From assembly GCF_000252955.1 (NCBI RefSeq), contig NC_014228.1, forward strand, positions 3,449,232 to 3,513,231: DNA of 64,000 bases. The letters run 5' to 3'. The first letter of the stretch is position 1, and each line of letters opens with the position of its first letter. The stretch comes from Xenorhabdus nematophila ATCC 19061 (GTDB lineage: Bacteria > Pseudomonadota > Gammaproteobacteria > Enterobacterales > Enterobacteriaceae). The position numbers were made by a program, and so were the translations under genes. The notes below the pieces were generated by a model. The model saw only the letters and a list, made by a program, of their open reading frames with translations, was not told the DNA's origin and did no database searches. This document shows positions 27,216 through 34,699 of the stretch, piece after piece.

Positions 27216-28125
27216 TAGCAGAATCAATATAATCAGACATAAGTCACATGCTTTGTAAACAGCTCATCAATAGAGCATCTTTCTCGTCTTCTTGTTGTTT
27301 TTGTTTCAGCCCATTTGTTTTCGATAGGATTTAAATCTGGGCTGTAAGGCGGAAGCCATTCTAACTGGCATCCGTGAGCGGTTATCGCTTGTCGCGTGTC
27401 ACCGCGTTTATGGAAAGGGGCATTATCCATCACAATCACTGTCCCCTTAGGGAGCTTCGGCAACAAATCTTGTGTCAGCCAGGCATGAAACACATTCGCA
27501 TTAATGGTTCCGGCAAACAAACTTAAGGTCACAAAGGTATTTTTAATGATAGCACCAATGGTATTAAGGCGGCCTTTGTGCTGCCAGTCATGTAAACCAA
27601 AACAGCGAGACCCTTTTAACGAATAGCCATGCGTACGTGGCATGGACTGCTCAAAGCCGCTTTCATCCAGATAAACAATCGGTTTGCCCGCCTGCTCATG
27701 ATGGCGGATACGCTCGCCAAATACCTGACGAGCGTGTTCGTCAGCGGCGGGGTGTTTGGGCGTTTTTTTTGACGGTTATTTTGAGTCGTTTCAGGGCGTA
27801 ATGGACAGCCGATTGTGAGACACCCAGACGTTTTGCTCTTTCCCATTGATCATCATCGGGATAATTTTTGACATCGGCGATAAGTGTCTCATCACTGATT
27901 TTCGTGGGCGGTTTATCACGTGTCATACAGGGTTCTATTTTATTGCACCACCGAAACAGAGTGCGGATAGAGACCTCAAAGTGGGTACTCGTTTGCTCGA
28001 ACGTCAACGAATGCTTGTCCTTGTATGCTAGTACTCTTTTTCGGAAATCCAGACTGTAACCCATTTTGCCACTCTGCCTTGTCATTGGGATTTAGGTATT
28101 ATGACACAGTATTATGATTCTGCTA
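27216..28125 (-). mobile_element. IS630-family insertion sequence, copy 1 (910 bp)
   Basis: Starts TAGCAGAATCA and ends with its complement TGATTCTGCTA; the terminal repeats extend imperfectly to about 27 bp. TA dinucleotides at 27214-27215 and 28126-28127 are the target duplication. A nearly identical copy lies at 59829-60738. The element carries one transposase gene on the minus strand. Confidence 0.92.
27233..28064 (-). CDS. IS630-family transposase, made by frameshift of two overlapping frames
   Basis: The first frame (ATG 28064, MGYSLDFRKRVLAYKD...) encodes the helix-turn-helix part and ends at 27741. The second encodes the DDE core (YLDESGFEQS, VIVMDNAPFHK, YSPDLNPIENKW) and ends at 27233. 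An A8 run on the coding strand (complement of 27766-27773) lies where the frames overlap. A +1 or -2 slip there joins them into TPKHPAADEHARQVFGER, continuous with the DDE core. Programmed frameshifting is known for many IS630 members. The same A8 is kept in the second copy. Confidence 0.85.
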
Positions 28126-28473
28126 TATATGGTGCCCACCGCAGCAGAAAACTATGCGGTGTACCTGCCGGGCAAAAGTCTGACAGTCACGCTCTCTGCG
28201 GATGCGTTTGGGCTGGTGGTGACGATAGCGGTTTTTGCCCATCTCGTGGTGATTGATGAACGGGATGAAGAGGTTTACCGGTATGGTGAACTGCGGAAAT
28301 ACGCGTTGCAACATCCGGAGAAAGACCTGATACACCGGATACTGGATATCGGTGACTTTAATGAGGCGTCTGAGACACCACTGACCCGCAGTACAAATAA
28401 TAACCATAACTGATTTATCAGCTCATTGATGCTGCTGTTAACCCTTTTCCTAAGCGCCTGACCGGGGAGCTGA

Positions 28474-28507
28474 AAACACCTTCCCGACACCGGGTGGGTG
28501 TTTTTTT
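28474..28507 (+). promoter_or_regulatory. Hairpin plus T7 leader before the 28535 gene
   Basis: AAAACACC pairs with GGTGTTTT around an inner CCCG/CGGG stem, directly followed by seven T. The ATG of the next gene lies 27 nt downstream with an AAGGA ribosome site. It may also terminate transcripts from the ardB-like gene. Confidence 0.55.
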
Positions 28508-28534
28508 ATTGACGTCAAATCAAGGAATAACACC

Positions 28535-29068
28535 ATGAATCCGATTTTTTTACCCGTGGCAGAAGAGACTGCTTTTACTGTACAGGTCACCGGCCTGTCT
28601 GAATACCCGAACCCGGCAGCAGGGGAAGCGCTCCCTCTGCGTGAGGAAACCGTGTCCGTTTGCAGCGCCGCCACCATTACGGAAGCGGTGCAGAAGCTGA
28701 AAGTCATTCATCTGTTGGGGGACTGGCCGGTCCGGGAGACCGGGCAACCGGACACGTTACCGCATTTTATCCCGCAGACGGTGATGATGTATGACCGCCA
28801 GGGGCGAAAAGTGCTCGGTGGACACTGTGATAGCGACATTGTCTGGGCGCAGCCGGTGACACTGGCTTCGGAACGCCTGTCACTGGAAAAACAACGGCAA
28901 CGGCTGTGCAATAATGCCGTATTTGAACAGGGCTGGGAAAATTACCGGATGGCCCGGGTGTTGTGGCAGAAAGCCCACCGGTTATCGCTGCATCTGGTGT
29001 CCTCCCGTTATCAGCAATGCCGCGAGGTGGCGGATATTCTCCGTCATAGCGCATCCGTGACAGCTTAA
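28535..29068 (+). CDS. Hypothetical ICE accessory protein
   Basis: A 177-residue protein that I do not recognise. No signal peptide, membrane segment or known motif is visible. The N-terminal half is beta-rich (FTVQVTGLSEYP, ETVSVCSAATITEAV), and the C-terminal half is helical and basic (LEKQRQRLCNN, WQKAHRLSLHL). It has a clear AAGGA ribosome site and is followed 13 nt later by the CbtA-like gene, so the two are probably one transcript. GC content matches the ICE backbone. Confidence 0.65.
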   Translation: MNPIFLPVAEETAFTVQVTGLSEYPNPAAGEALPLREETVSVCSAATITEAVQKLKVIHLLGDWPVRETGQPDTLPHFIPQTVMMYDRQGRKVLGGHCDSDIVWAQPVTLASERLSLEKQRQRLCNNAVFEQGWENYRMARVLWQKAHRLSLHLVSSRYQQCREVADILRHSASVTA

Positions 29069-29081
29069 TGGAGGCATTGCC

Positions 29082-29399
29082 ATGGAACCCCTGAAATTAA
29101 CAGTCTGGCAGGTCATCGCGGCCTGTTTACTGAAACGCCACTTTGGTCTCAGCCTGAATGATACCGTATTGTGTGAACGCGACACTGTGGCGTATGTCAT
29201 GCAACACGGTATCCGGCCTTATCAGGCCATTAACGATATCGTCGATAAATACGATTTAACCCGGCTGGACAGCGGGACGATGCGGCCCGGTACGCCTTAC
29301 CTACGCATTAATGATGAGTGGGACGTTTTTTTCATCACGACAGCCTTGAAAGCCTGTTGCTGGATATCAACTAACCCGCGCTTTTTGTTTTTTATCTGA
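29082..29399 (+). CDS. CbtA/YkfI-like toxin-family protein
   Basis: A 105-residue protein whose residues 6-62 resemble CbtA/YkfI/YpjF toxins (VWQVIAACLLKRHFGLSLNDT, then IRPYQAINDIVDKYDL, compared with IWQILLSRLLDQHYGLTLNDT and an AVNFLVEKYAL segment in CbtA as I recall it). CbtA toxins block MreB and FtsZ assembly. The usual CbeA-type antitoxin is not seen upstream. A T7 run near 29325 may hide a frameshift: another frame past it reads RFFHHDSLESLLLDIN and stops sooner. A GGAGG ribosome site precedes the ATG. Family call is moderate; toxicity is unproven. Confidence 0.6.
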   Translation: MEPLKLTVWQVIAACLLKRHFGLSLNDTVLCERDTVAYVMQHGIRPYQAINDIVDKYDLTRLDSGTMRPGTPYLRINDEWDVFFITTALKACCWISTNPRFLFFI

Positions 29400-29407
29400 C
29401 CCATCGG

Positions 29408-29446
29408 GGGAACCGGCCTCCCTGACGGGGCGGTTCCTCTTTTTTA
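29408..29446 (+). promoter_or_regulatory. Hairpin plus T-tract leader before the DUF1281 gene
   Basis: GGGAACCG and CGGTTCC form the outer stem with an inner GC-rich CCTCC/GGGG region, followed by TCTTTTTTATC. The DUF1281 start codon lies about 33 nt downstream. Same layout as the leaders at 26971, 28474 and 30442. Confidence 0.55.
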
Positions 29447-29478
29447 TCTGAACAGTGTTAAAAATGAGGAAAATCAAC

Positions 29479-30402
29479 ATGGCAGAATGGTGCACCAATC
29501 AACTGGAAATCACCGGCAAATCCGTTTGTCTTGATGTAATGCAGCAATGGGTCTGTGGTGAAGAGGTCCCCCGTTACCGTCAGGCGGTGTTACAAAGTCT
29601 TCGCCTGTTTCTGGCAGGCTGTGCGGGGATACTGAAACCGACCAAACCGCAAACTTACACCCCATACCCGGCGCTGGTACGCGGCACGGCCGTTCCGACG
29701 GCGCAGTATCTGGCGTTTGAGCAGTGGCTGCTGCTGTTGCAGAATAATGTGCCGTTGAATACGGACAATATCAAACGCATCGATAACCTGTACCGTCAGT
29801 CCGGTCTCAGCCTGATGCACTGGGACAAGGTGCCGGAAGCAGCGCGTGACATTATCGCCCGTTTGCTGACCCGCCAGTATACCGACTGGTTTGGCATGGT
29901 GGGCTGGTCTGACACACCCGATATCGGGGCGTGCTGGGATAAACTGAATGCGTATCCGCAGGCGGCACAACCCTGCGATATGCTGATGATTATGTCAACG
30001 AATCTGGCCACTGAAATCAACGGCAACAGCACGTTGCTGAAAGGCATTGCCACCACGGCGCAGTTTTACGGGGAACAATACGGGATGGAATGGCCATTCG
30101 GCCACCATGTCCGCTGGGAACGCCGGAATGTCAGCAGTTTAACCGTGCGGTTTGATTCCCCCTGGGCACCGCCTTCGGCCGAGCTGATGGGCGAGCTGTC
30201 CGCGATGTTTGACTGTGAAATCCGCCACTGGTACAGCGAAGCATCAGGTCAGCTTAAAGGCTACGATTGTTATGACCAGGGCGAGCACGTGGACAGCGGT
30301 CACGGGCAGTCAGGCCGGGAAAACCGGCCGGCACTGTATCTGGTCACCGGTGAGCAGGCGGAAACGGCGCTGGCCCTGCCGGCTATCGCGGTCGGACAAT
30401 AG
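29479..30402 (+). CDS. DUF1281 (Api92-like ferredoxin-fold) protein
   Basis: A 307-residue protein starting MAEWCTNQLEITG, the hallmark opening of DUF1281/Api92-like proteins found in ICEs and plasmids of enterobacteria. The start at 29479 is chosen because TGAGGAAAATCAAC places a ribosome site correctly; upstream in-frame starts at 29455 and 29464 are less likely. The C-terminal part (SSLTVRFDSPWAPP...YDCYDQGEH) matches the ferredoxin-like domain of the family. Function is unknown; no catalytic motif is visible. Confidence 0.82.
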   Translation: MAEWCTNQLEITGKSVCLDVMQQWVCGEEVPRYRQAVLQSLRLFLAGCAGILKPTKPQTYTPYPALVRGTAVPTAQYLAFEQWLLLLQNNVPLNTDNIKRIDNLYRQSGLSLMHWDKVPEAARDIIARLLTRQYTDWFGMVGWSDTPDIGACWDKLNAYPQAAQPCDMLMIMSTNLATEINGNSTLLKGIATTAQFYGEQYGMEWPFGHHVRWERRNVSSLTVRFDSPWAPPSAELMGELSAMFDCEIRHWYSEASGQLKGYDCYDQGEHVDSGHGQSGRENRPALYLVTGEQAETALALPAIAVGQ

Positions 30403-30441
30403 TCCTTCGTTTAACGCAGTATCCATTTATTTTTACATCAA

Positions 30442-30512
30442 CCGAAAGGGGAAACTATTCCCTTTTCGGGGCGTGTTTTCCTTTTTTCACTTTTTTTGCA
30501 AGGAAAACACGC
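30442..30512 (+). promoter_or_regulatory. Double-hairpin leader that covers the ribosome site of the methylase-like gene
   Basis: The first hairpin is CCGAAAGGGGAA with TTCCCTTTTCGG (30442-30469, 11 of 12 pairs). The second is a perfect 13-bp repeat, GCGTGTTTTCCTT (30471-30483) with AAGGAAAACACGC (30500-30512). The second arm contains the AAGGA ribosome site and ends one base before the ATG at 30514, so the folded leader should block initiation. Confidence 0.65.
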
Positions 30513-30513
30513 A

Positions 30514-31200
30514 ATGGCATCCCGAACCGATCATCAGAAAGAATTCATTTCACTGTTTAAACAAACGGCCCGTTATCAGACCCGTTATCAGGTCTTCCGG
30601 GATTTTTGCAATTGTGCCATGGCGGCGATCCACAATAAGCACTGTTTCAGTGAGGAGCTGGAGCAGTATTACCTGAAAACCATCAACAAGTACAAGCGGG
30701 CAGATGTTGACCGGATTGTACAGCTGTTTTCCCATGTGGTGCTCGGACTGGCACAGGAACCCAATGATTTTCTCGGCAGTGTGTTTATGCGACTGGAGCT
30801 GGGTGATAAAGATCTTCAGCAGTTCTTTACCCCCTGGAGTGTGGCCAGAATGATGGCACAGATGCAGTTGCATGATGCCGCCGGGCTGTTGCAGACGCAA
30901 CCGTTTGTCACGCTGTGCGAGCCGTGTGTGGGTGCGGGCTGTATCACGCTGGCTGCTGCCGATGTGTTGCGGGAGCTGGGGCACGATCCGTTGTGTAGCC
31001 TGTGGGTTTATGCGATTGATATTGACCCGCTAGCGGCGGTGATGGCCTATATCCAGTTCTCGCTGACCGGTATTCCGGCCGCGGTCACTATCGGTAATGC
31101 CCTGCATGATGGCGGTGACAAGCGAACCCGTTACACGCCCGCCCATTATCTGGGTAACTGGTCTCAGCGTTTGCGGGAGGCGGAGCTTATCGCCGCCTGA
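30514..31200 (+). CDS. N6-adenine methylase-like protein lacking the catalytic motif
   Basis: A 228-residue protein. The N-terminal helical part (QFFTPWSVARMMAQM) is like that of type I restriction M subunits, followed by the SAM-binding motif CEPCVGAGCITLAAADVL and the acidic AIDIDPLAAVMAYIQ. It ends before any NPPY/NPPF motif, which class gamma N6 methylases need. So it may bind SAM and DNA without methylating, or be a conserved short form typical of ICEs. ATG 30514 is used; a TTG at 30496 lies inside the leader hairpin. It is followed by a strong terminator. Confidence 0.78.
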   Translation: MASRTDHQKEFISLFKQTARYQTRYQVFRDFCNCAMAAIHNKHCFSEELEQYYLKTINKYKRADVDRIVQLFSHVVLGLAQEPNDFLGSVFMRLELGDKDLQQFFTPWSVARMMAQMQLHDAAGLLQTQPFVTLCEPCVGAGCITLAAADVLRELGHDPLCSLWVYAIDIDPLAAVMAYIQFSLTGIPAAVTIGNALHDGGDKRTRYTPAHYLGNWSQRLREAELIAA

Positions 31201-31230
31201 ACGCATTTTTTCAACGAAAATATTATGACT

Positions 31231-31258
31231 ATTGCGCCTTTCGGGGCGCTTTTTTTTT
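31231..31258 (+). terminator. Rho-independent terminator after the methylase-like gene
   Basis: GCGCC/GGCGC stem with a short T/C-rich loop followed by nine T residues, about 30 nt downstream of the stop codon. Confidence 0.85.
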
Positions 31259-31432
31259 ATTTTTAAGTTGAGTTAATACAAATGGTGATGGTGAAAATTA
31301 AGCTGATTTTGTCAGTCAGTCAGGGGATGAACCGGGTCAGTTTAATTTTCATTTCCGCAAAAAGAGTTGTTCCTTGTTTCCGGTCGGGATTCACCGACAC
31401 TGAGCCAAATTTGAACCGAAAGAGGAAAAGTG

Positions 31433-32326
31433 ATGTTTCAGCGTTTTAAATCCCGTTTTACCCGTCAGTCTGTGACACCGCCAACATTATCCGGACAACA
31501 ACCACAAACCCTTCACGACAGCCGGGGCTATTTCCGTCCACAGTCAGCAGAGGTGCTGCTGGCAACTTCAGAGCGTGGTCAGTATCTCCGGCAACTGTGG
31601 GAAAACAGTGCGCTGCCCGCCGGGTTGTATCAGCAATTTTATCTGGAACCGCTCCGGCAATTATGCGCCCGTGTGCAGCATGTTCCCGCGACACAAGAGG
31701 GCATCTGGTCTTATCGCGGTGGATTTATCGATCTGACCCTGCAATTTACTGCCTGTGCCGTGCGGCTGGCAAAAGGGCATATGTTGCCACCGGGGGTGGC
31801 ACCGGAAACACAGGCCGCACAAAGTCTGCTGTGGCAGGCGGTGGTGTTCTGGGCGGCGCTGTTTTACCACCTGCCGCTGCTGCGGCAACTGGAAGGGGAA
31901 CTGGAAGACGGGCATCACTGGCCGCCGGGATTGTGGATACCTGAACGTCGTTTCCGCTTCCGGTTTCAGGCACTGCGGCCTGAGCTGCCTGTCCTTTATA
32001 AGACGCTGCTGGCTGCCCGTTTGTTACCGGAGGAAGCGGTGGCCTGGTTGTCTTTAGTGCCCGGTGCGTGGCAGTGCCTGATGTTGCATCTTGGCGGACA
32101 TCCGTCTTCTGTCCCGTTGACGGACTCACTGCTTCAGTCTGCCGCTGAGCAGGTGCAGTCACCGCTGCTGAATCCCGTTGAATCTGCTAAACCGGCTACT
32201 GATACCAGGCTGTCATCATCAGAACCCGATCCGGTTATTCCGCCAGTCACACCGGGAACAGCCCCTGCGCCTGACACCGCCGAGGATACCCGGACATTAC
32301 TGTCATTGTTTCAGGCGGAGGAATGA
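31433..32326 (+). CDS. TraI_2-like relaxase-domain protein, short and without the metal-binding His-Asp set
   Basis: A 297-residue protein resembling the N-terminal TraI_2 domain of MobH relaxases (GYFRPQSAEVLLA, LYQQFYLEPLRQLCARVQ, YRGGFIDLTLQFTACAVRLAKGHMLPPG, AVVFWAALFYHLPLL). In MobH enzymes the GGL.xHTLEVA and HD positions bind metal; here they read GGFIDLTLQF and YHL, so the metal site is missing. The protein stops after LLSLFQAEE, while a short DLKLSK-type tail occurs in another frame just downstream (about 32330-32440). The ICE B remnant keeps an equivalent tail in frame. The gene has a GAGGAAA ribosome site and sits next to the integrase, as relaxase genes do in this ICE class. Activity is doubtful. 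Confidence 0.72.
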   Translation: MFQRFKSRFTRQSVTPPTLSGQQPQTLHDSRGYFRPQSAEVLLATSERGQYLRQLWENSALPAGLYQQFYLEPLRQLCARVQHVPATQEGIWSYRGGFIDLTLQFTACAVRLAKGHMLPPGVAPETQAAQSLLWQAVVFWAALFYHLPLLRQLEGELEDGHHWPPGLWIPERRFRFRFQALRPELPVLYKTLLAARLLPEEAVAWLSLVPGAWQCLMLHLGGHPSSVPLTDSLLQSAAEQVQSPLLNPVESAKPATDTRLSSSEPDPVIPPVTPGTAPAPDTAEDTRTLLSLFQAEE

Positions 32327-32535
32327 AATTTTGATGAGAAAGAATACAAATGGTAACGATAACGATTTGAAATTATCCAAATGCACCGCATCAGTGCCGG
32401 AAGGCCTTGTTTCCGCAAGGTATAAAAGGTCACTATATGAAAAATAAAATAATTTAACGTGTTAATTAATTTGCAGTTTATTAATGGGACGTTTCTGTAC
32501 CGGAACACAATATTACACACCAAGGAAACAATAAT

Positions 32536-33543
32536 ATGTCAAATAATGAGGAAAAAATGGGCTGGGATGCGTTGCTGGACGAGTATTTCTTCTCACGGAT
32601 GTTACGGCCGGCAACCGAATGGAGTTATCGCAAGGTAGTGCGGGTCTTTATCCGGTATCTGGGGGAAACGGGGTTGCCGGAGGGCGTGACTCACCGGGAT
32701 GTCCTGTGCTGGCGGCGTCATCTGCTGATGGAAAAAAATCAGTCCGGCTATACGTGGAACAATAAGGTGGCGCACCTGCGGGCCATTTTTAATTTCGGGA
32801 TGGAAAGAAAACTGTTGTCACACCCCAAAAATCCGTTTAATGACGCGGCAGTCAAAAAAGAGAAGAAACAAAAGAAAATCCTGAGTAAGGCTCAGATAAC
32901 CGGGATTTACCTGCGGATGCAGCAGTATGAGGAGGAAGAACGTTTACAGACCGCCCCGCGGGGAGGACGCTGTGCCTTATACCCGACGGGGTACTGGCTG
33001 ACCGTACTGGATACCTTCCGGCTGACGGGCATGCGCCTGAACCAGCTGCTGCATCTGCGGTTACGGGATATTAATCTGGACAACAGTTACATTGAGTTGC
33101 GTGTGGAAGGCAGTAAAAACCACAGTGAGTGGCGGGTGCCGATGATCCCGCAGCTGAAACCCCGGCTGGCGCAGCTGGTTGAACAGGCAAAAGCCTGTGG
33201 CGCGAAAGAGGATGATCCGCTGTTTGATTTAACCCGCCTGCGTTTTTGTCATCACGGACGCCATGTCAGTCACCAGTATCATCATGACAGAGAAAAGCAA
33301 CATCTCCGTTCTTTCTTTAACCGCCTGTCTAAAGAATGTGGTTTTGCTGTCTCGCCCCACCGCTTCCGTCATACGCTGGCGACAGAGCTGATGAAAGCCC
33401 CCGACCGCAATTTGCAGCTGGTCAGGTGTCTGCTGGGACACCGCAGTGTGGCGACCACGATGGAGTATATTGATATCGATATGGAAATCGCGGGTAAAAC
33501 CCTGGCGAATGAACTGGCGTTTTATCTGGATCTTGCTGTGTAA
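32536..33543 (+). CDS. ICE A integrase, tyrosine recombinase for tRNA-Phe
   Basis: A 335-residue tyrosine recombinase. The core-binding domain covers about residues 5-110. Catalytic residues seen are Arg in LTGMRLNQLLHL, Lys in EGSKNHSEW, His-x-x-Arg in SPHRFRHTLA, His in LLGHRS and the Tyr in TTMEYIDID. Its stop lies 360 nt from the tRNA-Phe 3' end, the expected spot for the element's own integrase. It is clearly homologous to the second integrase at 61166-62182, with many identical blocks. Confidence 0.93.
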   Translation: MSNNEEKMGWDALLDEYFFSRMLRPATEWSYRKVVRVFIRYLGETGLPEGVTHRDVLCWRRHLLMEKNQSGYTWNNKVAHLRAIFNFGMERKLLSHPKNPFNDAAVKKEKKQKKILSKAQITGIYLRMQQYEEEERLQTAPRGGRCALYPTGYWLTVLDTFRLTGMRLNQLLHLRLRDINLDNSYIELRVEGSKNHSEWRVPMIPQLKPRLAQLVEQAKACGAKEDDPLFDLTRLRFCHHGRHVSHQYHHDREKQHLRSFFNRLSKECGFAVSPHRFRHTLATELMKAPDRNLQLVRCLLGHRSVATTMEYIDIDMEIAGKTLANELAFYLDLAV

Positions 33544-33685
33544 TCCGTTAACGTGAGGTAAAAAAACAGGGCAAGATATCGGCGGGATTGCCCTGACTGT
33601 GTCACTGGATTATGGGATGGTTTGGAGGTGGAGACACAAAACGAAGAAACCGGGAAGTGTGCTCAAAGAGCAATTCTGACTATCA

Positions 33686-33731
33686 CCTGACTTGACATCA
33701 GAATCAATTACTGAAATCATTACTTTAAACG
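33686..33731. repeat. ICE-end conserved 46-nt element, copy A
   Basis: Begins CCTGACTTGACATC and ends TTTAAACG. One mismatch to 62313-62358. The distance to the att core is 172 nt here and 170 nt in the other copy. Could hold integrase arm sites or part of a terminator; not resolved. Confidence 0.65.
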
Positions 33732-33737
33732 TAAAAA

Positions 33738-33762
33738 AGGTGAGCACAAACTGTGTTCACCT
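33738..33762 (+). terminator. Hairpin downstream of the ICE A integrase
   Basis: AGGTGA pairs with TCACCT and CACA with TGTG across a G-T wobble, with a 3-nt loop. The equivalent hairpin near the second att (62365-62388) has a different sequence but the same shape. It may terminate integrase transcription or mark the ICE end. Confidence 0.6.
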
Positions 33763-33902
33763 GACTTCGTATAGAGTGGCTGTTCTTAGTTTATTAACTT
33801 ACGCAAAGTAATAGATTATATTCATTAACATTTGCTTAACAGCACTTATTTCTGACTCACTTGTTAAGTTATTGATATCACTTCAACAAATGAGTTTTTA
33901 AA

Positions 33903-33956
33903 TTGGTGCCCGGACTCGGAATCGAACCAAGGACACGGGGATTTTCAATCCCCTGC
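33903..33956. repeat. ICE attachment site core at tRNA-Phe
   Basis: These 54 bases (the 3' part of tRNA-Phe through the anticodon arm) recur exactly at 62528-62581, where no complete tRNA follows. That is the expected signature of site-specific integration by the neighbouring tyrosine recombinases. Confidence 0.9.
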
Positions 33957-33979
33957 TCTACCGACTGAGCTATCCGGGC
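33904..33979 (-). tRNA. tRNA-Phe (GAA)
   Basis: A 76-nt cloverleaf on the minus strand ending in an encoded CCA (33904-33906). Acceptor GCCCGGA/TCCGGGC and anticodon GAA (complement of 33944-33946) are all present. It corresponds to the pheU/pheV type gene, next to yjdC-dsbD. Its 3' half is the attachment site of ICE A, which re-forms an intact tRNA 3' end at the junction. Confidence 0.97.
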
Positions 33980-34108
33980 TAACGAGGCGCATTAAACCGT
34001 ATTCAGTTAAATCCGTCAAACACTTTCTTCGAAAAAATCATTAAAATTGATTGCTTGCTTTATTTTCATACCAGTTTAGTGTGGTTATTCAGCGTGAGCT
34101 GCTTTTTG

Positions 34109-34681
34109 TTAGCTTAACGCACCATTTTTCCGGCATTTTGCGATGGTTAAAATATCTTGTGCTAGTAGTTTTGCAGTGATCACATCTTCAATCTCTCTTT
34201 TGACTAAGAGCTTACTAAGACACCCTTCAAGGATGAGTTCCATTTGTTTCGCGACTTGGTTGTTATCGTCTATATCGAGTTGTTGTAGTAACTCAACTGT
34301 ATAATCGAAAGAGTTTTGTTTTTGCAATTCTGCCAATTGGTGAATTGGGTGAGCTGCTTCAGAGAATGCGCTACAGGCGGCAATAAACAAACAACCCGGA
34401 TAGCGCTGCTCTTGTACTTTTTCTTTGAGGGTATCATAACGCGCGAATAATTTTTGCTCAGGGCTTAAGGCTTCATCCAGCAAGATTTGACGTTGCCAAA
34501 TTTCAATCTGCTGGCTGTGATAGCGTAAGCAATCATAGAGCAAGGCTTCTCGGTCAGGCCAAAAACTCGTTATATGGCTAATATCAATAGTGAGAGGCGC
34601 TAAAAGAGTCTCCAATGTTGCCGATAAACCATGCTGTTCCAGTGAGTTCAGGACATGGCTAAGCACATATTCACGTTGCAC
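34109..34681 (-). CDS. yjdC: TetR-family regulator YjdC
   Basis: A 190-residue TetR-type protein whose place directly after dsbD and next to tRNA-Phe is the same as yjdC in E. coli. The N-terminal part (LNSLEQHGLSATLETLLAPLTIDISHITSFWPDREALLYDCL) is a diverged TetR helix-turn-helix, followed by a helical ligand domain with a CLFIAACSAFSE segment. Ligand and targets are not known. It is read 18 nt after dsbD in the same direction, so it is probably co-transcribed. Confidence 0.82.
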   Translation of the reverse strand: MQREYVLSHVLNSLEQHGLSATLETLLAPLTIDISHITSFWPDREALLYDCLRYHSQQIEIWQRQILLDEALSPEQKLFARYDTLKEKVQEQRYPGCLFIAACSAFSEAAHPIHQLAELQKQNSFDYTVELLQQLDIDDNNQVAKQMELILEGCLSKLLVKREIEDVITAKLLAQDILTIAKCRKNGALS

Positions 34682-34699
34682 AATGGCTCTCCTTCCAGA

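Larger units (their letters stand above)
27037..28413 (+). pseudogene. ardB/klcA-like antirestriction gene interrupted by IS630
   Basis: The 5' part (27037-27215) encodes SKDVLTMLNSLSLS...PHRTPLERMCLSFL and the 3' part (28128-28413) encodes MVPTAAENYAVYLPG...LSADAFGLVVTIAVF...YRYGELRKYALQHPE. Joined, they give one frame of 154 residues with the length and pattern of ArdB/KlcA antirestriction proteins (Leu-Ser-Ala-Asp-Ala, Tyr-x-x-Leu-Arg-x-Tyr-Ala-x-x-His-Pro-Glu). These inhibit type I restriction during entry of mobile DNA. The IS630 sits at a TA dinucleotide, and removing it with one TA restores the frame exactly. As it stands the gene is split and probably inactive. Confidence 0.78.
33544..33903. 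other. ICE A att-proximal end region
   Basis: No gene. It contains a 46-nt block (33686-33731) that is 45/46 identical to 62313-62358, a strong hairpin (33738-33762) and then AT-rich DNA up to the tRNA. The block and the hairpin lie at nearly the same distance from the att core in both elements, so this is a conserved ICE end. Confidence 0.7.
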
